Shown here one piece after another: positions 16,896-25,616 of a stretch of DNA of 64,000 nucleotides (positions within the stretch are counted from its first letter, which is position 1; the number at the start of each line of letters is the position of its first letter). The notes below the pieces were generated by a model that searched no databases, was not told the origin of the DNA, and saw only the letters and a program-made list of their open reading frames with translations. The stretch comes from REEB95 sp963785735 (lineage in GTDB: Bacteria; Pseudomonadota; Alphaproteobacteria; ATCC43930; CGMCC-115725): contig CAWAWJ010000001.1 in NCBI GenBank assembly GCA_963785735.1, positions 2,108,001-2,172,000 of the forward strand, written 5' to 3'. Position numbers and translations under genes: made by a program.

Positions 16896-17912
16896 TCAGT
16901 GCAGTCTTTTCGCGGCCTCATTGACCAGCGACAGGTCGGAATATTTCTTCACGTCGATGTCGATGTCGAGGAATCCGAGCTGCTTCTGGGTATCGATATT
17001 GCTTTGTAACGCCTTGAGATTGGGCCGCGCGTTGAGATCGCGGTAATAGTCCTGGCCCTTGATGAAGAGCCAGGGCGAGAAGTCCGATTCCGGCTCCTTG
17101 GTGAAACCCGCCAACATGGCGAGAACCACGCTACGGTTCCTGGGATCGTAGAACCAGTGCAGCGCGGTCTGCGTGTCCTCGAAGAAATCGACCAAAGCCG
17201 CGCGGTGCGCGGCGATGAAGGGCGCGCGCGCCGCCATCAGCGTCGCCTGGGTCTCGCCCATCGAATCCCGGACGGTGAAGAGCGTGCGGATCGCGCCCTG
17301 CTGGTGGCCGATATAGGCGAACGGCATGACGAACGAGCCGAGGTCGATCTTCTTTTCGGTCAGCGCCGTGAGCATATTGGGGAATTCGATCTCGACCAGC
17401 TGGTAGTCGCGGTCGACCTCGAGCCCGTGTGCACGCAGCATCTTGCGCAAGCCCATATCGGCGGCGCCGCCGATGCCGTTCGAGGCCACCACCTTGCCCT
17501 TCAGATCCTCGACCCGCTTGATGTCGCTGTCGGCGCGCACCGCGTATTCATTGGCGTAATAGCCGGTGATTCCGTCCTGATAGAGGTCGCCGACGACGCG
17601 GACGTCGTCCATATGCGCGTTCTGGATGGCGAGCGCGAGGGTGGAAAAGGCGAAGGCGGCGATGTCGATCTGGTCCGAAGCGAGCGCGGTGATTTGCGGC
17701 GCGCTGCCGCGGAAGCGGATGGTCTCGGTGGTATAGGATTTGCCGTAATGCTTGAGGATGTCTGGCTTGCTATAGAGGATGGCGACGAGCTGACCGGGAA
17801 TGACCGCCCAGCCGAGGCGGAGATGGAGCGGCTCCTCGGCGCGCACGGCGTAGCTCGTCAAGAGCGAAGCCAAGAGAGCCGCCGCGAAAACGGCTCGGCC
17901 GCATATGTTCAT
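16896..17912 (-). CDS. ABC transporter substrate-binding protein, NMT1/THI5-like
   Basis: The periplasmic receptor of the importer: 338 residues with a signal peptide (MNICGRAVFAAALLASLLTSYAVRAEE). The mature protein opens LHLRLGWAVIPGQLVAILYS, typical of the SsuA/NMT1 fold. Family features include FRGSAPQITALASDQIDIA, DLKGKVVASNGIGGAADMGLRK and LTALTEKKIDLGSFVMPF. GGGAGGAAA seven bases upstream supports ATG 17912 over the in-frame ATG at 17930. The ligand is unknown; relatives bind sulfonates, nitrate, pyrimidine precursors or aromatic compounds. It diverges from a molybdenum hydroxylase gene with a 158-base gap, hinting at a shared substrate. Confidence 0.88.
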   Translation of the reverse strand: MNICGRAVFAAALLASLLTSYAVRAEEPLHLRLGWAVIPGQLVAILYSKPDILKHYGKSYTTETIRFRGSAPQITALASDQIDIAAFAFSTLALAIQNAHMDDVRVVGDLYQDGITGYYANEYAVRADSDIKRVEDLKGKVVASNGIGGAADMGLRKMLRAHGLEVDRDYQLVEIEFPNMLTALTEKKIDLGSFVMPFAYIGHQQGAIRTLFTVRDSMGETQATLMAARAPFIAAHRAALVDFFEDTQTALHWFYDPRNRSVVLAMLAGFTKEPESDFSPWLFIKGQDYYRDLNARPNLKALQSNIDTQKQLGFLDIDIDVKKYSDLSLVNEAAKRLH

Positions 17913-18070
17913 TCCCGGTTTCCTCCCCATAGGCGACTTTCACGGCTGGATCCAGAACTGTCAATCGGCCCCTCTCAACCGGCGGGCCACGCGACACCTA
18001 GACAGAAGCCGGACCGAAAGGGCAGGATCGCGGGCCTTGCCGTGCCGGTTTTAGAGGATTTTCCCCGACC

Positions 18071-20421
18071 ATGCGTGAATTCGATCTTGGCAGCCCGGTG
18101 CCGCGCACCGAGGATCTCCAACTGTTGCGCGGCCGCGGGCGCTATGTCGACGACATCGTCTTGCCGCGCCAGGCGCATCTTTACGTGCTGCGCTCGCCCC
18201 ATGCCGCGGCGCGCATCAAGCGCATCGACACCAAGGCCGCCGAGGCGATGCCCGGCGTGCTCGCCGTTCTCACCGGCAAGGACGCCGAGGCCGACAAGCT
18301 CGGCAATCTTCGCGCCCGGGTTTTGCGCAAGCGGCCGGATGGCAGCCCGAATTTCTCCACGCCCTACCGCATTCTGGCGTTCGACCGGGTGCGGCACGTT
18401 GGCGATCCCGTCATAGCCGTGATCGCGGAAACCCTCAGCATAGCCAAGGACGCGGCCGAGCTGGTCGAGGTCGAATACGAAACCCTGCCCTCGGTCACCG
18501 ACACCGCCGGAACGCTGGATCCCGGCGCGCCCAATGTGTGGGACGAATTCCCGGCAATATCTGCTTCGTCGAGCATGTCGGCAACGAGGAGAAGGTGAAG
18601 GCGGCCTTTGCCCAGGCGAAGCATGTGGTGAAGGAACGCTTCGTCATCAACCGCGTCGCGGTCAACCCGATGGAGGGGCGCACCGCGCTCGGATTCTACG
18701 ACACGCGCGAGGAACGTTACACCCTCCATGCCGGGTTGCAGGCGCCGCATCTGATGCGCGCCGATCTCGCCGACCAGGTGTTCAAGCTGCCGGCCAATAA
18801 ATTCCGCCTGATCTCGCCCGATGTCGGCGGCGGCTTCGGCATGAAGGGCAGCGCTTTTCCCGAATACGCCATGGTGCTGTGGGCGGCGAAGAAGGTGGGG
18901 CGGCCGGTGAAATGGATCGCCGAACGGGGCGAATCCTTCGTCGGCGACCATCACGCGCGCGACAACGTCTCCGACGTCTCGCTGGCGCTCGACGCGAATG
19001 GCAAGTTCCTGGCGCTCAATGTCGAGACCATCGCCAATCTCGGCGCCTATCTCGCCTCCAACGGGCTGCACGTGCCGGTGGGCAATGTGGGGGGATTGGC
19101 CGGGCCCTACACCACGCCTGCGATCCATGTGAAGGTGACCGGTGTGTTCTCCAACACCAACGCCACCTGTCCCTATCGCGGCGCGGGACGGCCCGAGGCG
19201 TCCTACTGCATCGAGCGCATCATCGACATCGCCGCCGCCGAGTTGAAGATCGACCGCGCCGAGCTGCGCCGGCGCAACATGATCCCGCCCGAAGCCATGC
19301 CCTACAAGACCGGGCTCGTGTTCACCTATGACAGCGGCGAGTTCGAGAAGACCATGGATATGACGCTCGAGCTCGGCGACTGGAAAGGCGCCGCGGCGCG
19401 CAAAGAATCCGCGCGCCAGGCGGGCAAGCTCTATGGCGTGGGCCTCGCCTCGGTGATCGAGGTGGCGGGCGGCCCGGCGGCGGCGCCTTTCGAAGAGGCC
19501 ATGGAAATCCGCTTCGACGCCACCGGCGGCGCTACTTTCCTGCTCGGGACCCACAATCACGGCCAGGGTCACGAAACCGCCTTCCGGCAATTGGCGTTTC
19601 ATTTCCTTGGCCTTCAGCCCGACCAGGTGACCCTGATCTACGGCGACACCGACAAGGTTTTCCACGGCCGCGGCACCTTCGGCTCGCGCTCGCTGTCGGT
19701 CGGCGGCGCGGCCTTGAAGATCGCGGCCGACCGCGTCATCGAAAAAGGCAAGAAGATCGCCGGGCATCTGCTCGAAGCCTCGGCGCTCGACATCGAATTT
19801 TCGGACGGCAAGTTCACCGTCGCCGGCACGGACAAGGCGATCGACCTCATTTCGGTCGCCAAGGCCTCTTACAATATGCAGCGCATGCCGCCCGAGATGG
19901 AAATGGGCCTGGGCGCCAACGCCGTCTACCGCCCGCCCGCCGGCACCTTTCCCAATGGCTGCCATCTCTGCGAGGTCGAGATCGACCCCGATACCGGAAT
20001 TGCCCGGGTGGTGCGCTATGCGGTGGTCGACGATGTCGGCGTGGTGGTGAACCCGCTGCTGTTGAAGGGCCAGATCCATGGCGGCATCGCCCAGGGTTTG
20101 GGCCAGGCGCTGTGCGAGAACATGGTCTATGACAAGGAAAGCGGCCAGCTTTTGAGCGGCTCGTTCATGGATTACTGCATGCCGCGCGCCGGGGATTTGC
20201 CGATGATATCCGTCGGCAATAACGACGTGCCGGCCAAGAGCAACCCGCTCGGCATCAAGGGCGCGGGCGAGGCGGGCTGCGTCGGCGCGCTGCCGGCGGT
20301 GATGAACGCGGTCAACGACGCGCTCACGCCCTTGGGCATCCGCCACTTCGAGATGCCAGCCACGCCTGAGCGGCTATGGCAGGCAATTCACAAGGCCAAC
20401 GGCCGGAACGGCGCAGGTTGA
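18071..20421 (+). CDS. molybdenum hydroxylase large subunit (CoxL-like, form II), frame interrupted once
   Basis: The molybdopterin-cytosine-dinucleotide-binding subunit of a xanthine dehydrogenase-family enzyme. Motifs: LRGRGRYVDD at the N-terminus, PDVGGGFGMKG, the active-site loop PYRGAGR (about residue 370) and the catalytic glutamate in GIKGAGEAGCVG (about residue 730). The loop is form II; true CO dehydrogenases have AYXCSFR, so this is not a CO oxidizer. The frame breaks near 18550: FDEFP-type sequence ends in one frame and GNICFVEHVGNEE begins in another. Restoring one C in the CCC run gives 783 codons, the family length. The partner FAD and [2Fe-2S] subunits are absent from the flanks. 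Confidence 0.88.
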
Positions 20422-20484
20422 TACTGGAAATTACTTACAGAAGAAACCAACGTTAATTACGGTGAAGTGATTTCAATCAATCAA

Positions 20485-20724
20485 TTATTGCACACACTCG
20501 AAGCTTACATTCATAGAAGTCATTCCGACGCTTGGCGTGCCAAGCTGTGCTTTTCGACCGAGTCCGGCACAATAACGATCAGCAACAGCGAGAACGTCAC
20601 TCATATTAGAGTTCACCATGTGATAGCTGATTACACCGCCTCTATCGTTGAAAGCTTCAAGAGATGGGCCGCTACAACCGGAAAGAACTAAAAATAAAAT
20701 AGAAGCTATTACTGCGCTTTTCAT
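20485..20724 (-). CDS. small predicted lipoprotein, function unknown
   Basis: A 79-residue protein with a lipoprotein signal peptide: MKSAVIASILFLVLSGC, lipobox LSGC, predicted lipidated cysteine at 17. The mature part is about 62 residues with two more cysteines (ADRYCAGLG and SFECVQ) that could pair. ATG 20724 has GGGGG a few bases upstream; a GTG at 20736 is in frame. The flanks are clearly more AT-rich than the rest of the window, suggesting acquired or fast-evolving DNA. It converges with the molybdenum hydroxylase gene. I recognise no family. Confidence 0.6.
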   Translation of the reverse strand: MKSAVIASILFLVLSGCSGPSLEAFNDRGGVISYHMVNSNMSDVLAVADRYCAGLGRKAQLGTPSVGMTSMNVSFECVQ

Positions 20725-20748
20725 CAGTACCCCCACTTCCTGCTGTTC

Positions 20749-21312
20749 TTAATGCCCCTCCGGCGCCTTGACGCCGGGCGATTTAGTCATGTTCTTAGAA
20801 GGCCATTGATCGGACAATCCGGGCAGCGGGCCCTTCTTGCCGGTGAGCCGCTCCACCTCGATCGCGTAGATCGTCACCTCGTCGAGCCGCGGATAAAAGC
20901 CCTTGGGCCGGGCTTGCCATTTGGGATCGGCGTATTTCGCCATGAAGCGGTCGAAGAACAGCGCCTTCTTGGCGCGGTCGGTCTCGATGCGCACCGCGCC
21001 GAACCCCACCACGCTGGCATAGCTCACCGTGGTGTCGCATTCGAATTCGCCATAGGGGAAGACCTGCCCCATTTCGGCGATCTCGAAGGAGATGCGCGGG
21101 TTCTTCCCGACATTCTGCTTGAAATGGCCGGATACTGCGGTGGTGTGGAGATAGATTTTCCCCTCGGCATAGACGAACAGATTGGGCACCACATAAGGCT
21201 GGCCGTCCGGCCCGACCGTGCCGAAATGCGCGAGTGCCGCGCGGCCCAGCAGGTCCTCGACCTCGGGCCCGCTCATCTCCTTGTCCTTGCGGCGCACGGC
21301 GCCTTGGCTCAT
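20749..21312 (-). CDS. pyridoxamine 5'-phosphate oxidase-fold protein
   Basis: A 187-residue member of the PNPOx-like split-barrel superfamily, which bind FMN, F420 or heme. Characteristic segments: LLGRAALAHFGTVGPDGQPYVVPNLFVYAEGKIYLHT, SGHFKQNVGKNPRISFEI and a later SVVGFGAVRIETD strand. It is unlikely to be the PdxH vitamin B6 enzyme because the PdxH substrate and FMN motifs are missing. Its ATG overlaps the fcl stop (ATGA), so it is the last gene of gmd–fcl–this gene, though a link to GDP-fucose synthesis is not obvious. Confidence 0.83.
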   Translation of the reverse strand: MSQGAVRRKDKEMSGPEVEDLLGRAALAHFGTVGPDGQPYVVPNLFVYAEGKIYLHTTAVSGHFKQNVGKNPRISFEIAEMGQVFPYGEFECDTTVSYASVVGFGAVRIETDRAKKALFFDRFMAKYADPKWQARPKGFYPRLDEVTIYAIEVERLTGKKGPLPGLSDQWPSKNMTKSPGVKAPEGH

Positions 21313-22282
21313 GCCGCATGCTCCAGAAACCACTTGTAGGTGCCGGCGAGCCCGTCCTTCAAATGAATGCGTGGCCGCCAACCCATGGCGTCGAGCTTCC
21401 CCACGTCCAGAAGCTTTTGCGGCGCCCCATCGGGCTTGGATTTATCGAAGCGGAACTCGCCCTTGAACCCGACCGCGCCGGCCACCAGCTTCGCCAGTTC
21501 GGAGATCGTGACATCCTCGCCCCAGCCGACATTGACGTGGCTCTCACCGGTATAGCGTTCCATCAGGAATACCAGCGCGTCGGCCAGATCGTCCACGTGC
21601 AGAAATTCCCGCCGCGGCTTGCCGGTGCCCCAGATCTCGACGCTCTTGGCGTTCTCTTCCTTGGCGCGGTGGCATTTCAGCATCAGCGCTGGAATGACAT
21701 GGCTCGCCTGGAGATCGAAGGTGTCGCCGGGCCCGTAAAGATTCGTGGGTTGAGCTGAAATAAAGTCGCAGCCCCATTGCCGGCGATAGGCGGTGCAGAG
21801 CTTCAGCCCCGCGATCTTGGCTATGGCGTACCATTCATTGGTCGGCTCCAGCGGCCCGGTGAGCAACGCTTCCTCGACCATCGGCTGTTCGGCCAGGCGC
21901 GGATAGATGCAGGAGGATCCCAGGAACATCACCTTCTTGACGCCAGCGAGCCGCGCCGCCTCGATCAGATTGGATGCTATCATCAGATTGTCGTAGAGAA
22001 ATTCCGCCGGCCGTGTCGAATTGGCGAGAATGCCTCCCACCGTCGCCGCGGCGATGAAGATCGCGTCGGGCTTGGCCTTCTTGATCCAGGCCTCCACATC
22101 CGCCTGGCGGCGCATATCGGCGTCGCCGCGCTTCAACGCCAGCACTTCGCAATGCTGGCTGCCGAGGCGCCGCGTCAGCGCGCCGCCGACCATGCCGGCC
22201 GACCCGGCCACGGCGACGCGCCGCCCAGCCAGCGGGAATATGACCGGCACCGCCTTGGACGCTGCTTTTGGACTGGCCAAGC

Positions 22283-22286
<4 letters not shown>
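21309..22286 (-). CDS. fcl: GDP-L-fucose synthase
   Basis: An epimerase/reductase converting GDP-4-keto-6-deoxymannose to GDP-L-fucose with NADPH. The 325-residue short-chain dehydrogenase fold has the nucleotide motif GSAGMVGGALTRRL, the ADADMRRQ region, SSCIYP (catalytic serine and cysteine), the YAIAK Tyr/Lys pair and NLYGPGD. It overlaps gmd by four bases upstream and the PNPOx-like gene by four bases downstream, forming a tight operon for a fucose-containing surface glycan. Confidence 0.95.
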
Positions 22287-23338
<1,052 letters not shown>

Positions 23339-23472
23339 GGCTGCGGCGAGTCCCTTGATTGGCGGCGGCGATCCTACGACAGAACGGGCGATTTGACACG
23401 CTGGAGTCTCGCATTGTTCTTGTGGCCAACCCGGGTAATAAGGTATTGGGGAATAAGGAGAAACACGGCGTT

Positions 23473-24606
23473 ATGAGCGAAGCCCTCGCACACAGGATGG
23501 AGCCGCGGCCGATGGCGTCCAAGGCGCCCGAACTCACGCTGGTGATTCCGACCCTCAACGAGCGCGAAAACATCGCGCCTCTCCTGGAGCGGCTCGAACT
23601 GGCGCTTGCCGGCACCCGCTGGGAAGTGATCTTCGTCGACGATGATTCCCGCGACGGCACCCCCGAACAGGTGCGCGAGATCGGCCGGGTGGACCCGCGC
23701 GTGCGCTGCCTCCAGCGCGTCGGGCGGCGCGGCCTTTCGACCGCCTGCATCGAGGGCATCCTCGCCTCGGCCTCGCCCTATATCGCGGTGATGGACGCCG
23801 ATCTGCAGCACGACGAAGCCATCCTGCCGGCGATGCTCTCCACCCTGCGCAACGAGAATTACGATCTGGCGGTCGGTTCGCGCTATGTCGACGGCGGCGG
23901 CGTCGGCCAATGGGACAGCACACGGGCCCATATCAGCGGTTTTGCCACCAAGCTTTCGCGCATGATCTGCAAGGCCGAGATCGCCGACCCGATGAGCGGC
24001 TTCTTCATGATGAAGCGCGAAGTGTTCGAGCGCGCGGTGCGCAAGCTCTCGGGCCAGGGCTTCAAGATCCTGCTCGATCTGATGGCCTCCTCGCCGCAAC
24101 CGCCGCGCTTCAAGGAACTGCCCTATGAATTCCGCCAGCGGCGTTTCGGCGAAAGCAAGCTCGACACCATGGTGGCGTGGGAATTCGGCATGCTCCTGGC
24201 CGACAAGCTGGTGGGGCATATCGTCCCGGTGCGCTTCGCGCTGTTCGCCCTGATCGGCGGCCTGGGCCTGATCGTTCACCTGACCGTCCTGTGGACCGCG
24301 CTCAATCCCGCGGGGCTGAGCTTCATCGTGGCGCAAACCATCGCCACCATGGTGGCGATGACCTCGAACTTCTTCCTCAACAACCTCTTCACCTATCGCG
24401 ACCAGCGCCTGAAGGGGTCGCGCCTGATCCGCGGGTTGCTTTCCTTCTACCTCATCTGCTCGGTGGGCGCGGTGGCCAATGTCGGCCTCGCCGCGTTCTT
24501 CTACAATTGGCGGCAGATCTGGTGGCTGGCCGGGGTCGCCGGCGTGGTCGTGGGCTCGGTGTGGAACTACGCCGTGTCCTCGGTCTTCACCTGGAAGCGC
24601 GGCTAG
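23473..24606 (+). CDS. glycosyltransferase family 2 (dolichol-phosphate mannosyltransferase-like) fused to a GtrA domain
   Basis: A 377-residue inner-membrane protein in two parts. Residues about 18–240 are a GT2 domain of the DPM1 type: LTLVIPTLNERENIAPLLERL, FVDDDSRDGTPEQV, VMDADLQHDEAILP (DXD), GSRYVDGGG and QRRFGESKLDTMV. Residues about 250–375 are a GtrA domain with four hydrophobic helices, including MTSNFFLNNLFTYRD. Such fusions transfer a sugar to undecaprenyl or polyprenyl phosphate and then flip or hand over the lipid-linked sugar. AAGGAG lies upstream of ATG 23473. It diverges from gmd and probably serves the same surface-glycan pathway. Confidence 0.9.
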   Translation: MSEALAHRMEPRPMASKAPELTLVIPTLNERENIAPLLERLELALAGTRWEVIFVDDDSRDGTPEQVREIGRVDPRVRCLQRVGRRGLSTACIEGILASASPYIAVMDADLQHDEAILPAMLSTLRNENYDLAVGSRYVDGGGVGQWDSTRAHISGFATKLSRMICKAEIADPMSGFFMMKREVFERAVRKLSGQGFKILLDLMASSPQPPRFKELPYEFRQRRFGESKLDTMVAWEFGMLLADKLVGHIVPVRFALFALIGGLGLIVHLTVLWTALNPAGLSFIVAQTIATMVAMTSNFFLNNLFTYRDQRLKGSRLIRGLLSFYLICSVGAVANVGLAAFFYNWRQIWWLAGVAGVVVGSVWNYAVSSVFTWKRG

Positions 24607-24617
24607 AGCCGGCGGGG

Positions 24618-24959
24618 CTACTGCCGGCGTTGCGGGCGCAGAACGTAATGGTCGCCCGTGATCTTCTCGAACATGACATCGATCATCGGATGGACGATCG
24701 GGCCGTTTTCGCCGTCGGGCAGCAAATTCTGTTCCGAGACATAGGCTTCGTAGGGGCCGCCCTGGGCGTTCTGCGCCAGCAGGTGGTAGAAGGGCTGGTC
24801 TTTCGACGGCCGGCGCTCGGCCGGAATCGACTGATACCACTCCTCGGTGTTGCTGAAGGTGGGATCGACGTCATAGATGACGCCGCGGAACGGATGGAGC
24901 CGGTGACGGACGATCTGGCCCACCGAAAACTTGGCTTCGCGGAGAATCTGCGGGCTCAT
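24618..24959 (-). CDS. hspQ: heat shock protein HspQ
   Basis: A 113-residue protein of the HspQ/YccV family, a hemimethylated-DNA-binding fold. In enterobacteria HspQ is a specificity enhancer of Lon. The conserved core KFSVGQIVRHRLHPFRGVIYDVDPTFSNTEEWY is present, then QPFYHLLA and AYVSEQNLLPD. ATG 24959 (MSPQILREA) is the natural start. It is a single gene, convergent with the glycosyltransferase. A lon gene is present at 53.9–56.3 kb, so the same partnership is plausible but inferred. Confidence 0.92.
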   Translation of the reverse strand: MSPQILREAKFSVGQIVRHRLHPFRGVIYDVDPTFSNTEEWYQSIPAERRPSKDQPFYHLLAQNAQGGPYEAYVSEQNLLPDGENGPIVHPMIDVMFEKITGDHYVLRPQRRQ

Positions 24960-25044
24960 GGTTGAAGCTTAGAGAAGTCCGGCACCATCACTCAAGCGCC
25001 AAGACGCATGGCTTGAGCGAATATAACCGGCTTTGGGGTGGGCT

Positions 25045-25374
25045 TTAGCGCTGGCCTTGATAGCGGCGCGCCAAGCGCAGCAGCTCGAGGTCGCAGGTCT
25101 GCTTGGCGATCCCTTCGAGATCCTCGAAATAGGCGCGGAGACCCCCCGGGCTCAAACGGCCGATCAGCCAGCCGATGAATTGCTCCGGCGTCTTGACCCA
25201 GGTCGGCAAGGGATCGAGCCCGTGGCCCATCGGCAGCACCGCGCGCAGGATGCGCCAGCGGCGCCGGCGCAGCTGCTCATCGACCGGATCGAGATCGGGC
25301 TCGAGAACCCATCCCGGGCGGCTTTGCGTGCCTGTGTTGCGGCCAACCATCGGAAACCAAACCCCCGCTGTCAT
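25045..25374 (-). CDS. hypothetical protein
   Basis: A 109-residue basic protein that I do not assign to a family. It has RRRRWRILRAVLPMG and a short helical C-terminal half (FIGWLIGRLSPGGLRAYFEDLEGIAKQTCDLELLRLARRYQGQR). There is no signal peptide and no convincing membrane segment. Base composition matches the neighbouring real genes and no long overlapping frame competes, which supports coding. The start is uncertain: ATG 25374 lacks a good ribosome binding site and ATG 25350 (MVGRNTG) is possible. It stands alone between hspQ and an AT-rich spacer. Confidence 0.55.
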   Translation of the reverse strand: MTAGVWFPMVGRNTGTQSRPGWVLEPDLDPVDEQLRRRRWRILRAVLPMGHGLDPLPTWVKTPEQFIGWLIGRLSPGGLRAYFEDLEGIAKQTCDLELLRLARRYQGQR

Positions 25375-25616
25375 CCGGCACCGTTGATCGGCGCCGTTAA
25401 GGTTATTATCGTTGGGTTAATATAAAGGGAAGTAATCTTAATGCAAGAACAAAAACTCACAATCAAGACGAAATATAGATTTCAAAGACCATAATAGTTA
25501 ACTCGCTATGTCAAGTGAAGAACGAATTCATTAATAAAGCGTCGGCATTCTTGTCTCGAATGAAATCCGCGCGTAAAGCCGGGCGACGAAACCGGATCGC
25601 GGATTAATAAACTCGC
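25375..25616. other. AT-rich intergenic spacer with possible micro-ORFs
   Basis: A 242-base spacer between a hypothetical gene and the 3' end of dnaE, clearly richer in A and T than its surroundings. It contains two short plus-strand frames: ATG 25441 (17 codons, with GGGAAG upstream) and GTG 25515 to TAA 25607 (30 codons, basic C-terminus, no clear ribosome binding site). I see no tRNA, strong hairpin with a T-run, or repeat. Confidence 0.4.

Noticed and set aside
18364..20346. 660-codon minus-strand open frame over the molybdenum hydroxylase
   Set aside because: Shadow frame with histidine/arginine/aspartate-rich low-information sequence opposite a gene with all catalytic motifs.
18071..20421. 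Aerobic CO dehydrogenase
   Set aside because: Active-site loop is PYRGAGR (form II), not AYXCSFR, and no coxM/coxS neighbours.
20467..20691. 74-codon plus-strand frame in the AT-rich island
   Set aside because: The opposite strand has a lipoprotein signal and lipobox; this frame has no ribosome binding site or features.
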